Assembly: GCF_030445035.2 (NCBI RefSeq)
Contig: NC_080676.1
Span: 10,020,940-10,084,939, forward strand
Length of the DNA stretch: 64,000 bases
Direction: 5' to 3'
DNA from: Dasypus novemcinctus
Lineage: Eukaryota > Chordata > Mammalia > Cingulata > Dasypodidae
The number at the start of each line of letters is the position of its first letter. The stretch's first letter is position 1. This document shows, piece by piece, positions 33,561 to 44,947 of this stretch. The translations under genes and the position numbers were made by a program. Under the pieces are notes generated by a model. The model did no database searches and was not told the origin of the DNA. It worked only from the letters and a program-made list of their open reading frames with translations.

Positions 33561-34995
33561 GCATCTGGATATCTTGGTATATTTACTCTGATACCTAATT
33601 TCTCTCTCTTACCTATTGTTTTGTTTTGCTTTTTTCCCACAGCTGTTCTTTGATACTTGTTTAACTTACTCTTAGTCTTTAAAAATTTCCAGCTTAAGTT
33701 TTCAAATCGGACCAGGAACTCACTAGTGGGGCACAGATTTTCTCCCAGGGGTTGGATACAGACAGCATGAGCAGTTTTTGTCCATGCAGTTTCCAGACCT
33801 GCCAGCAGATGGCAATAATCAGTGCACCTTTCCATGGATGGTTTCAGTAGAGGCTTTCCTATGGTCCTATGTTGAATCTTCAGACTGGGAGATTCAAAAC
33901 GGGCTCTGCAGGTGGAATTCACTGAAAAAAAGCACCCTGATCTTCCTTCCCTATTCCCTTGAAACAGCTGACAGGGAGGAAAATGTCTGTTCCCCTCTCA
34001 GTTGGCTACAGTGAGCCAGGGGTTTTACCTCAGCTTGAAATCTTGGGGGTGGGGCAAGGGAGCCCTTCCCAGCTGTTGAGGGGTCTTGGTAACTCACCTT
34101 TGTCTTTTTGGCTTCTTCGTCTCTCTGTCGCTTGCCCTCCTGGGATATGTGTAGCACTGTCTTGGTCTGCTGACCCCCAAAGCAAGTCCTTCAGACAGCT
34201 TTTGGTTCTTTCTTCCTTGTTTTTGTGAGAGCATTCAGCTCTACCTATCAGTTCATCGCAATCTTCTCACATTCCTCTCTTATTTACTTTTAATTTTCTC
34301 ACATGCAATTACTTGGTTCACCAGCTGATGAACCCTCTCAGTTCAAACCCTGGTAGGTGTGCTTTAGCTGCAATGCCAACTACAACAATGGGACAGAGGA
34401 TTCTACTTCAAGGCTACTCAGAGCCTCTCATATCAAACTTGCTCTTAGGCTGTCTGCAACCCTTACCAGCAGCCCCTCTCCCCTTTTCCCGGGTAAGAAA
34501 CAATTCCACTTCCCTCTGCATCCTCAGCAAGTCCCAGTCAGTAGGGAGGTTGTCTGTGAGAGTTGGATCTCTTTAGTCCTCTGCCAGCTCCCAGAGCTAA
34601 CCATAGCATAGCCCCATACAGCCTGGAAAGGCTTGTGGGACACAGCAGACCAAACTTGTTGGTCAAAAGCTAGATCATCCTTAGGTTGCATCCCCCTCTC
34701 TCCCCATTCCTGGGGAGGTAGACCGCTGCAGTCTCTGTCCATCACCATCAGCCAGAGGCCAAAGAATTCAAAGCTGTCTGCTCTGGGGGTGGGGGATGGG
34801 TGCCAGCAGCTACAGCTGCAGCATTAACTCAATTTTGCCATTGAAATTCTTTTCTTTTGCTCCTCTCTCTTCTGGGTGATGTCTAGCTTTCCCCGGTGTC
34901 CTAAATCTAGAACATTTTTTTCTAGACTGTTTCTCTAGCTATTTTTCTGGGAAAAAAGTGAGTCCTGCATCTCTCTAATACACCATCTTCATCAA
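33561..34995 (-). mobile_element. L1 5' UTR, reverse
   Basis: The L1 5' UTR on the minus strand begins near 34995 ('tgatgaagatggtgtattag') and leads into ORF1. The open frames it contains (up to 121 codons) match no other protein and are UTR sequence. Confidence 0.75.
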
Positions 34996-35107
34996 AGTCC
35001 TCTATGTATTATTCTGAGCAGGATCTTATACAGCTGATCAACATAGTTCCACAAAGGTGAACAAAACCCACAAAATTTTGGGGTAGAAAGGCCTCTTAGG
35101 GGTTGTC

Positions 35108-35290
35108 TAGTACAAGGGTCTGCAAACTTTTTTCTGAAAAGGGTTAAGTAGCAATCATTGTAGACTTTATGGTCCATATAGTAATTGTGGCAACTACTCA
35201 GGTCTGCTGTTGAAGAATAAAAGCAACCATAGATAAAACATAAACCCAGCATGCCTGTGTCCCAATAAAATTTATTTATAAACACGGAAA
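35108..35290 (+). mobile_element. Ancient hAT-like DNA transposon
   Basis: 'caagggtctgcaaacttttt' to 'cccaataaaatttatttata', the plus-strand counterpart of 17095-17405, shorter. Confidence 0.65.
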
Positions 35291-35374
35291 AAAAAATAGA
35301 ATTAGCAAGAGATTTGATCAGAATTGCTGGACAAGAAAGGAGGGGACATTGTTAGGTGACACAAGGCAGGGTAC

Positions 35375-35488
35375 AAACCAGGGAACCCCAAGGATCCCTG
35401 GGAACCAGTACCAGAATGTTACAGACCTTGGGAAGGAAAGCATCACCTTGCTGGCACCTCAAATTTGGACATCCAGCTTCAAAAACCA
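35375..35488 (+). mobile_element. LTR fragment, xenarthran family B
   Basis: 'aggatccctgggaaccagta', 'ccagaatgttacagaccttg' and 'catcaccttgctggcacctc' align with the 3' half of the LTR at 15150-15531. Both ends are lost. Confidence 0.6.
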
Positions 35489-36510
35489 TGGCAGAATAGG
35501 GAGATCTAGGATTCAGTTCATCCTCCAGGGCAACCAGTAAACAGCCAGAAACTGTCTGAAACAACTGTTTGGGGGCTTCAGAGACCATATGAACACTGTA
35601 TACCACCCAGGGAAGAGAGGAAGGAAGAGACTAATAAACTGCAGTGAAGGTCTGTGAATAGATTTTTCCACACTGCGAGGCTGGTGCCCATCCCTCACTG
35701 GTATGGCAGTCCGCTTCAGGAGCCACTCCCTGTCTGGAAAGAAACGTCCTCTTTTCCAAGAGCAGGGAGGTGGGTGGGGGCATGCAAACCAGGCAATTGA
35801 TAGCTAATTCAGATTACTGGGTCCCAGCTCCGAGGACAGCTACTGTCTCATTCTGCCCAGGAGAGAAAGCAGCTGGCAGCCTCTGTTTCAACCCTGCTCC
35901 CAGAATGGGAGGAATTTGATCAGAATTGCTGGACAGAATTGCTTGTGTCACCTAACAATGTCCTGCAGCCAGAATGGGAGGCTGACTCAGAGATGCAGTA
36001 ACTTCTCAGGGTGGCAGGGAACAGTTTCCTGAAGGGTGGTATTTCCCCAAGAAAAGGTGGTGGCATGGCCCAGAGCAGTTTATAGCTGTTCATTAGGGAA
36101 TTCAGATTGCAGAGTCTGGAATCTGAGTACTAGTTTCAACCTGCACTGGCCAAAAGGGGCTGGCAGCCTCTGTCTCAACCACAACCCCATCAGGGATAGG
36201 TTGGTTGAGAACTAAAGGCACAGTATCACATTAGGATGGTAGGCAACAGTTGGCTGAAGAGTAGCATCAGCTGGGCACACCAGGAAAGTGCAGATTTAGG
36301 GAGCCGTCAAAAAAAATATGGACATCCTTCTGAATCTCCTCTTCAGTGCACTTGGAACCAATCTACATCCCCTCTTTTTGTTCCCTGAGACAGTTTTGAC
36401 TGCGAAAAACCACTTGGGATGGTCATCTCTGGGGAAGAGGGGGCACCCTCCTGCCAGAATTAGCCTTCCAGGTAAAAGCAGATAATGAAAGGAGTGTTAA
36501 AAATATATAA
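35489..36510 (+). mobile_element. Isolated L1 5' UTR
   Basis: 'gcagaatagggagatctagg' followed by 'cagttcatcctccagggca' is an L1 5' start of a different subtype. About 1 kb of 5' UTR is present with no ORF behind it; the next L1 starts straight after. A 56-bp templated insertion lies at 35913-35968. Confidence 0.65.
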
Positions 36511-36520
36511 AGGCAGGGGA

Positions 36521-37568
36521 CAAGATGGGGGCAGAGTGGGGGGCTCCAAGAGTCAGCTTGTCCTACAGTCCAGTTAATAATCAGCCAGAGCTATCTAAAT
36601 CACCCCTTTGGGGAGGGGGAACAGGAGACCAGAAGGGCATCCTGCAACATCCTTGGAGGAACAGAAGGAGGAGACTACCCATCTGCAGAGAATATTCATG
36701 AGTAGAGCCCTCCACACCCTAAAGGCCAGTGCACATCCTCTGCTGGCTGGGCAAGACACCTGGGAGCTATTCCATGGCTGGAGATGGAAGCACCATTTCT
36801 CAAAAACAGGGAAAGACGAGAAAGTTGGACACCTACCTCAGCTATGGGTTAGTAAATTAGGCTAAAGTCCTATCTCAAGTACAGCTAAAGTTTGAACCTG
36901 TCCAAGTTGGAAAAGGCTGGTAGCCTCCATTTTAACTCTGCCCCCAGCATGACAGGAAGTGGGGCTGATTGAAAATCACAGTGATGTTAGGAACCGGCTT
37001 CTTTCCACCCAGGTCAGATTGCAGCATAGTCTGGACTCCAGCAGGGAGGAAGCTGGTGGAACCTGTACCAGCCTCTTTGGGCAACTGTAGTTGCTTTTGG
37101 CCCACACATACTAGACTGTTGGGCATATCTGCACCTCCCTCCCTGCCCCAGGCAGGGAGAAAGGGGCATGGAACTTCATCACTCTCATCTGGGCAACTAC
37201 CGATGGTTTCAGTCTGCACGGCTTGGGTGACTGCACACAACTGTGGCTCCATCCCCACCCCTGGCAGGGGAGAAAGTTGGGAGAAGCTTCATCAGTTTCT
37301 GCAGCAACATGTGCAGTTTCAGCCTCCACAGCTTGCAGTACCAACCACATCCTCTGCGGCTAAACTTCCCCTAGCAAGGGAGAAAAGGCAAGAAGAAGAT
37401 GAAAAAGAGCTGAAAAAATTTCAGATTGGCTAAACATGAGTCATTATAAAGTTCCAAAATAAGTTGAACCAACTATCAAAAAGGGGCTTAAGCACAAAGC
37501 CAATCAAATAGAAAACCCTAGACTAAAGAGCAAAACTGAGCCCAGAATAAATACATGAAGTAAATCAA
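36521..37568 (+). promoter_or_regulatory. L1 5' UTR
   Basis: Starts at 'gacaagatgggggcagagtg' and matches the 5' UTR at 2105-3458, but with a single copy of the 'tccatggctggagatgg' unit. It leads into ORF1 at 37569. Confidence 0.8.
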
Positions 37569-38352
37569 ATGCTGAGACACCAAAAAAAAATTACAAGCCA
37601 TACCAAGAAACAGGAAGGTACAACCCAGTCAATGTAACAAATTAAACCTCCAGATAACATAAAGTAGTTGAGTCTACTAATCACAGATGTTCAGATAAAT
37701 CTCCTTGACAAATTGAGTGGGATGGCTAAAGAGATTAAGGATATTAAGAAGACACCGGGTAAGCATAAAGAAGAATTTGAAAGTGTACCTAGAAAAATAG
37801 CAGATCTTATGGAAATGAAAGGCACAATAAATGAAATTAAAAATAAACTGGAAGCACATAACAGCAGATTTGAAGAGGCAGAAGAAAGAAGCGGTGAGCT
37901 GGAAGACAGGATCTCTGAAAGCAAACACACAAGAAAACAGATTTACAGATTTAAAAAAAATGGAAAAAATTGAACAGGACCTCAGGGAACTAAATGATGA
38001 CAAGAGATGTACAAATATATGTATCATAGATGTCCCAGAAGGAGAAGAGAAGGGAAAGGGGGCAGAAGGAATATTTGAAGAAATAATGGTAGAAAATTTC
38101 CCAACTCTACTGAAGACCATAGATATCTATTTCTAGGAAGCACAATATACTCCAATGCAAATAAATCCAAACAGACATACTCTAAGACAGATACTAATCA
38201 TAATGCCAAATGCAAAAGATAAAGAGAGAATTATAAAAGCAGCAAGAGAAAAATGATTCATCACATACAAGAGATACCCAATAAGATTAAGTACTAAAGG
38301 GAGTGCTACAGCCTGAAAAGACAGGAGAGGAAGGCTTGGAAGAAAGTCTAGA
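37569..38352 (+). pseudogene. L1 ORF1, internally deleted
   Basis: Homologous to 3459-4427. The coiled coil (MAKEIKDIKKTPGKHKEEFE, SRFEEAEERSGELEDR) and the RNA recognition part (CTNICIIDVPEGEEKGK, FEEIMVENFPTLLKTIDIYF) are readable in two frames. Near 38292 about 200 bp of the C-terminal domain is missing compared with the other copy: the text jumps from 'ataagattaagtactaaa' to the last codons. Confidence 0.9.
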
Positions 38353-39548
38353 AATGAAAATTATATCAATAAAAGTAACTAAAAATATAAAAAGAATGGT
38401 GAAAATAAGACATGACATATAAAACCCAAAGGCCAAAATGGGTAAAGTAAGAGCTGCCTAAACAGTAATAGCATTAAATCTTAATGGATTAAACTTCTCA
38501 ATCAAAAGACACAGACTGACAGAATGGATAAGAAAATATGAGCCATCAATATGCTGTCTACAAGAGACTCACCTTAGACCCAAAGATATAAATACATTGA
38601 ATGTGAAAGGCTGGAAAAATATACTCCACATATGGAGTGAATAAACAAACAAAAAAGCTGAAATACCTATTTTTTTTCTTTTTTTGTCTTTATTTTTTTA
38701 TGTTACATTAAAAAAATATCATGTCCCCATATACCCCCCACCCCACTCACCCCACTCCTCCCATAACAAAAACCTCCTCCATCATCATGGGACATTCATT
38801 GCACTTGAAATACCTATATTTATATCAGATGAAATAGACTTTAAAATCAAAGCTGTCATTGAAGACAAGGAAGGACATTATATATTAATAAAAGAGGCAA
38901 TTCACCAGGAAGAAATAACAACCATAAATGTATTCACACCTAACTAGAGTGTCCCAAAATACATGAGGCAAACACTGGCAAAACTGAAGGAAGAACTAGA
39001 CATTGCTACAATAATAATTGGACACATCAATATACCATTCTTATCATTGGATAGATCATCTGGGCAGGGAACAATAAAGAAACAGAGAGCCTGAATAATA
39101 TGTAATATGATAAAGAACTAAACCTAATAGACATATACAGAATATTACATCCCAAAACAGAAAGGATATATATTATATATCCTATAAACAACCATATACC
39201 AACAAACTAGACAATGTAGATGAAATGGACAAATTCCTAGGAATATATGGACAAACTACACTGACCAAAGAAGAAATAGAAGACCACGGCAAACCAGTCA
39301 CAAGCAAAGAGATTGAAATAGTCATCAAAAATCTCCTCAAAGTGAGGAGCCCTGAACCAGATGACTTCATAGGTGAATTCTACCAAGCATTCAAAGAAGA
39401 GTCAACACCAATCTTACTCAAACTCTTCCAAAAAATTGAACAGAAGGGAATACTATAAACTCATTCTATGAGCCAAAATCACCCTAATACCAAAGCCAGA
39501 TAAAGACATTATGAAAAAAGAAAATTGCAGACCTATTTCCTAATGAAT
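38353..39548 (+). pseudogene. L1 ORF2, endonuclease and RT start
   Basis: The endonuclease text at 38465-38640 ('cttaatggattaaacttctc', 'ctacaagagactcacc') is followed by a nested L1 3' end at 38671-38805. It then continues as DEIDFKIKAVIEDKEGHYIL and, near 39222, KWTNS-like text and a readable RT lead-in (EEIEDHGKPVTSKEIEIVIK). Stops occur throughout. Confidence 0.85.
38671..38805 (-). mobile_element. L1 3' end, 135-bp insertion
   Basis: T-rich start (3' tail on the minus strand), then 'atgttacattaaaaaaatat' and 'ccccatataccccccacc'. A perfect 12-bp TSD, tgaaatacctat, lies at 38659-38670 and 38806-38817. It is a very short 5'-truncated L1 insertion into an older L1. Confidence 0.9.
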
Positions 39549-39559
39549 AAAGATGCAAA

Positions 39560-39936
39560 GGGAAACAGACTTTGGCCCAGTGGTTAGGGCGTCCGTCTAC
39601 CATATGGGAGGTCCGCGGTTCAAACCCCGGGCCTCCTTGACCCGTGTGGAACTGGCCATGTGCAGTGCTGATGCGCGCAAGGAGTGCAGTGCCACGCAAG
39701 GGTGTCCCCCGCGTGGGGGAGCCCCACGCGCAAGGAGTGCGCCCGTGAGGAAAGCCGCCCAGCATGAAATGAAAGAGCAGCCTGCCGAGGAATGGCGCCG
39801 CCCACACTTCCCGTGCCGCTGACGACAACAGAAGCGGACAAAGAAACAAGACGCAGCAAATAGACACCAAGAACAGACAACCAGGGGAGGGGGGGAAATT
39901 AAATAAATAAATAAATCTTTAAAAAAAAAAAAAAAA
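39560..39936 (+). mobile_element. DAS-III SINE, young, short subfamily
   Basis: Nearly identical to 839-1232, including the missing ~45 bp segment. Ends in (AAAT)n and about 18 A. TSD aaagatgcaaa at 39549-39559 and 39937-39947. It is inserted in L1 ORF2. Confidence 0.95.
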
Positions 39937-39947
39937 AAAGATGCAAA

Positions 39948-40551
39948 AATCCTCAACAAAATACTTGCTAATCAAATCCAGCAACACATTAACAGAATTA
40001 TTCATAATGATCAAGTGGGTTTTATCCCAGGCATGCAAGGGTAGGTCAACACAAGAAAATCAATTGATGTAATACATCATATTAATAAATCAAAGAAGAA
40101 AAATCACATGATCATCTTGATTGATGCAGAAAAGGCATTTGACAAAATACAGCATCCTTTTTTGATAAAAACACACCAAAAGATAGAAATTGAAGTAAAC
40201 TTTCTCAACATGGTAAAGGGCATATATGTAAAATCTTCAACTAGCATTGACTCAATGATGAAAGACTGAAAGCTTTCCCATTGAGATTGACAAGACAAGA
40301 ATGCCCACTGTCACCACTGATATTCAATTTAGTGCTAGATGTTCTAGTTAGAGCAATAAGGCAAGAAAAAGAAATAAAAGGCTCCCAAATTGGAGAAGTA
40401 AAACTTCCGCTATTCACACATTTTATGATCCTATACCTAGAAAGTCCTGAAACACCTACAACAAAGCTATTACAGCTAATAAACGAGTCCAGTAGAGTGG
40501 CAGAATACAAGATTAATATTGCAAAAATCAATAGTGTTTCTATACACTTTT
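39948..40551 (+). pseudogene. L1 ORF2 RT core, inactive
   Basis: Contains the RT fingers and palm: 'caagtgggttttatcccagg', 'atcttgattgatgcagaaaa' (LIDAEKAFDK) and the active-site region near 40410-40440. Where active L1s carry the FADD box this copy reads [11 protein letters not shown], so both catalytic aspartates are gone. Several stops are also present. Confidence 0.85.
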
Positions 40552-40917
40552 TTAAAAAAAAGATTTATTTATTTATTTAATTCCCCCCCTCCCCCGGTTG
40601 TCTGTTCTCTGTGTCTGTTTGCTGCATCTTGTTTCTTTGTCCGCTTCTGTTGTCGTCAGCGGCACGGGAAGTGTGGGTGGCTCCATTCCTGGGCAGGCTG
40701 CACTTTCTTTCACACTGGGTGGCTCTCCTTACAGGCGCACTCCTTGCACGTGGGGCTCCCCTATGCGGGGGACACCCCTGCGTGGCAGGGCACTCCTTGT
40801 GCGCATCAGCACTGCGCATGGGCCAGCTCCACACGGGTCAAGGAGGCCTGGGGTTTGAACCACGGACCTCCCATGTGGTAGACGGATGCCCTAACCACTG
40901 GGCCAAGTCCGTTTCCC
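40552..40917 (-). mobile_element. DAS-III SINE, short subfamily, reverse
   Basis: Same short subfamily in opposite orientation to the copy 615 bp upstream. Perfect 13-bp TSD tctatacactttt at 40539-40551 and 40918-40930. Confidence 0.95.
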
Positions 40918-40930
40918 TCTATACACTTTT

Positions 40931-42346
40931 AATGACCAATCTGAGGAGGAAAAAAAATCCATCTACGATAGTCACTAAAAGAATCAAATATTTAGGAATA
41001 AACTTAACCAAGGACATAAAAGTCCTGTTTTAAGAAAACTACAAAACATTGCTAAAGAAACTAAAGAAGAATTAAATAAATGGAAAGACATTCCATGTTC
41101 ATGGATTGAAAGATTAAATATCATTACAATGTCAGTTCGACCCAAATTGATTTACAGATTCAATGCAATCTCTATAAAAACCCCAGCAGCCTTTTTTTTT
41201 TTTAAAGAAATGGAGAAGACAATATCAAATTTATTTGGAAGGGTAAGAGTCCCTGAATAGCCAGAAACATCTTAAAAAGGAAGAACATAGTTGGAGGACT
41301 CTTAATATCAGAATTTAAATCATATTAGCTAGCTTAAGTGGTAAAAACAGAATTATACTGGTGTAAAGATAGATATGTAGACCAATGAAACTGAACAGAT
41401 TGTTCAGATACAGACCCTCACATCTCTAGTCATGTGATTTTTTTTACAAGGCTGTCAAACCCACCCAGCTGGGGTAGAGCAGTCTATTCAACAAATGGTG
41501 CTGAGACACTGGATATCCATAGCCAAAAGAAAGAAAGAGGACCCCTATCTCACACTTTATACAACAATTAGCTCAAAATGGACCAAAGACCTAAATATAA
41601 AAGCTAAAACCATAAAACCTCCAGAAGAAAATTTAGGGATATATTTTCAAGATCCAGTAGTAGGTGGTGGTTTCTTAAACCTTACACCCAAAGCACAAGC
41701 AATGAAAGAAAAAAATGGATAAATGGGACCTCCTTAAACTTAAACACTTTTGAGCTTTAAAAGACTTTGTCATGAAGGTGAAAAGGCAGCTTACTCAATG
41801 GGAGAAAATATTTGGACACCACACATACAATAAGGGTTTAATGCTATATAAAGAGATCATACAACTCAATGACAAAAGGGCAAGCAATCCAATTTAAAAA
41901 TGGACAAAATACTTAACCAGACATTTTTTTCAAAGCAGAAATATGAATGGCAAAAATGTATATGAAAAAATGTTCAATTTCACTATTAGGGAAATGCAAA
42001 TCAAAACTACAATGAGATATTATCTCATACCACAAAGAAAGGCCATTATTAACAAAACAAAACTACAAGTGCTGGAGAAGATTTGGAGAAATGGGAGCAA
42101 TCCTTCAGTGTTAGTGAGAATGTACAATGGTGGAGCCTCTGTGAAAGACAGTTTGGCAGTTCCACAGGAAGCTAAATATAGAACTGCTGTATTATCTGGC
42201 AGTCCCTCTTCTAGGAATATATCCAGAACTGAAAACAGGTCCATGAACACACCTTTGTACACTGATGTTCATAGCGGCATTATTCACAATTGCTAAAAGA
42301 TGGAAGCAACCCACATGTCCATTCACCAATGAATGGATAACAATGT
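40931..42346 (+). pseudogene. L1 ORF2, post-RT and C-terminal region
   Basis: Continues ORF2: 'gaatcaaatatttaggaata', 'ccaaattgatttacagattc', then the Cys-rich C-terminal region including FNFTIREMQIKTTMRYYLIP and MYNGGASVKDSLAVPQEAKY near 41943-42296. There are several stops. The region ends at the TA repeat. Confidence 0.85.

Positions 42347-42404
<58 letters not shown>
42347..42404. repeat. (TA)n microsatellite
   Basis: An uninterrupted alternating TA run of about 58 bp inside L1 ORF2. Related L1s (for example near 48300 and 49290) have only a few 'tata' letters here, so the run expanded locally. Confidence 0.95.
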
Positions 42405-42406
<2 letters not shown>

Positions 42407-43490
42407 ATGGAATACTGTGCTACAGTAAGAAGAAATGAAATTGGGACACATATGACAACATGGATGAACCTTGAGGATATTATGCTGAGTGAAATAAACC
42501 AGACACAAGGACAAATACTCTATGGTCTCACTAATATGAACAAAATATGAGGAATAAGCACATGGATTTAGAATCTAGAATATAGGTTACTGGGAGATAG
42601 GATGAGGGTTAAGAAGGTGTATTGATGCTTAATGTCTGTAGAAGTTTCCATTGCCTTGAATGTAAAAGTGTGGGAATGGATAGAGTTGATAGTAACACAT
42701 TATAGTGAGTATAAATAACACAGCTAGGTTTTAAATGTGATTGTTGCTGAAAAGGGTAGACTATGGATGTAAATGTAAATTGAAAGAAAGCTAGATAATA
42801 ATATAGGAACTGAATAAGATAGTGAACCTGGAGAAGGATGAAAATTGTGGTTAGTAGAACAAGTAAAAGAATGTTCTTCTATGAACTAGAACAAATATAT
42901 GTCACTATTACAAGGTGCTAAGAATATGGTAATGCATGAGGAAAATACAATTAATGTAACTTACGGATTATATTTGACAGCTATATTGTAATATTCTTTC
43001 ATCAATGTTGAAGCAAGTACTATATCAACACTAATGATCAATAATGGGTAGGTATGGGATTTTTTCTTTCAGACCAGGGAAAACATTCAAAATTTACTGA
43101 GTCAATGACTGCACAACTGTGATGAAAGTGAGAGTCACTGAGTGTACACTTTGGATAGATGGTATAAGGCATGGGACTGTATAACACAGTGAACCATGTG
43201 ATGGATGATGGACTGGGATTAATAGTATAATACAAATATGAGCGCATTCTCTCATGAACTATACCAAATGTACAATATACTAATATATGGTGTTAATAAT
43301 AGGGGTGGTTTATGGAAAAAATATACCAAATGTAATCTATGGACCATAGTAGTAAAATTTTGATGATGTTCTTTCATAATCTGTAACAAATATTCACAAT
43401 GATGCAAGTTGTTTGTGGAGGGGTGATGTATGGGAAATCTTCACTTTATGCATGACTTTTTTGTATGTACACAACTTCTCTTATAAAAAA
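42405..43490 (+). mobile_element. L1 ORF2 end and 3' UTR
   Basis: The last ORF2 codons ('catggatgaaccttgaggat', 'gagtgaaataaaccagacac') lie up to about 42560. The 3' UTR to 43490 matches 6043-7128 and 18924-20502 and ends 'cttctcttataaaaaaattt'. Confidence 0.85.
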
Positions 43491-43737
43491 ATTTGAAAAC
43501 ATGGTGCTGGTAGACTTGCTTGGCACAGGGTTGCCACAAAACTTGCATTTGAGAAAAGTGCTATATATATAAAAAACAAATAGAACAGGCCAACATTCCT
43601 GGAGGAGGAACAGGGGAAAGGATATTCCATGCAAACAGTAATCCAAAAAGAGCTGGGGTAGTTATACTATTAGAGACAAAAAAGGACATATTAATAAAAG
43701 AGGCATTCTACCAAAAGAAAATAACTATCATAAATAT
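43491..43737 (+). mobile_element. L1 ORF2 endonuclease fragment
   Basis: 'ggatattccatgcaaacagt' and 'gagctggggtagttatacta' with 'aaggacatattaataaaaga' match L1 ORF2 between endonuclease and RT. It ends abruptly at the rearranged junction at 43738. Confidence 0.75.
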
Positions 43738-44135
43738 TTCGATGCCAGGGATGTTCATCCCCGGGAATATCTGGGGTTGTATCTACTTTATCTATCTCTG
43801 GGAGTCTGCTGAGGTGTGCATAAGGGAACCCTTCTGATAACCTCCCGGCACTTTTTGGAGACTCATAGCCATGTAAACTCATTTGTCCTTTCCATTTCCC
43901 CCTTTGATTCAGGTCAAAAAGCATTTTTAACTCCTGGTATTGTATGTAGACTGAGATATTCTGCTGGTCCAAGTTGACCCTTTTATTCAAGGTCATTTTC
44001 TAGTTATATCATCAGCTGGTACTTGGTAGTAATCCTTCGATGCCAGGGATGTTCATCCCCGGGAGTCATGTCCCACACTCGGGGGAAGGCAACACATTTA
44101 CATGCTGAGTTTGGCTTCGAGACTGGCATTTGAAG
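43738..44135 (+). repeat. Unclassified xenarthran repeat C, short copy
   Basis: Shares with 50790-51780 the blocks 'ctggggttgtatctacttta', 'ccatttcccccttt' and 'atgctgagtttggcttcg'. A 29-bp segment at its left edge (43738-43766) is an exact copy of 44036-44064. I could not assign it to a named class. Confidence 0.7.
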
Positions 44136-44513
44136 AAGGTGACCTGTGGCAAAGGCTTACCTGCTTTAAACACCCAGAAGAGGAAGAAGGTCTGTCTCCT
44201 CAGAAGTAGAGGAGATAGTCAAACTCCTGTATACTGGGTCTTCTAAGCAACTAGGGAGCACAAGCCAGGACAAGACACAAGCCTAGACAAGACAGGGAGG
44301 AACTGCACTTGGGCAGACCTTCCTGATAGGAGGGCTGATACTCAGGAAAATCTGTTATATCACCAGTTGGTTACCAATTCAAGAAACCTCTGGGAATAAA
44401 TCCCAGGTGAACATTTTAAACACTAAAATATACAGTATACAACAAAAAGACTAAAGACAAAGAAACAGGAAATGATGGTACATCTAAAGAAAGAGGTTAA
44501 AAATCCAGAAAAC
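44136..44513 (+). mobile_element. Older L1 5' part
   Basis: 5' UTR to ORF1 start of an older L1: 'aagcctagacaagacaggga', 'gactaaagacaaagaaacag' and 'ggaaatgatggtacatc'. It is interrupted by a SINE at 44514. Confidence 0.65.
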
Positions 44514-44932
44514 AGGTGGCGAACTTGGCCCAGTGGTTAGGGCGTCCGTCTACCACATGGGAGGTCCGTGGTTCAAACCCCGGGCCTCCTTGACCCATGT
44601 GGAGCTGGCCCACGTTCAGTGCTGATGCGTGCAAGGAGTGCCCTGCCACGCAGGGGTGTCCCCTGAGTAGGGGAGCCCCACGCACAAGGAGTGCGCCCCG
44701 TAAGGAGAGCTGCCCAGCACCAAAGAAAGTGCAGCCTGCCCAGGAATGGTGCCACACACACGGAGAACTGACACAACAGGATGATGCAACAAAAAGAAAC
44801 ACAGATTCCTGTGCTGCTGACAACAACAGAAGCAGACAAAGAAGATGCAGCAAATAGACACAGAGAACAGACAACCTGGGTGGGAGGGGGAAGGAGAGAG
44901 AAATAAATGAATAAATAAATCTTAAAAAAAAA
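44514..44932 (+). mobile_element. DAS-III SINE, long subfamily
   Basis: Full-length, with the 'gagaactgacacaacaggat' segment and 13 A. Perfect 15-bp TSD aaaaatccagaaaac at 44499-44513 and 44933-44947. Confidence 0.95.
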
Positions 44933-44947
44933 AAAAATCCAGAAAAC

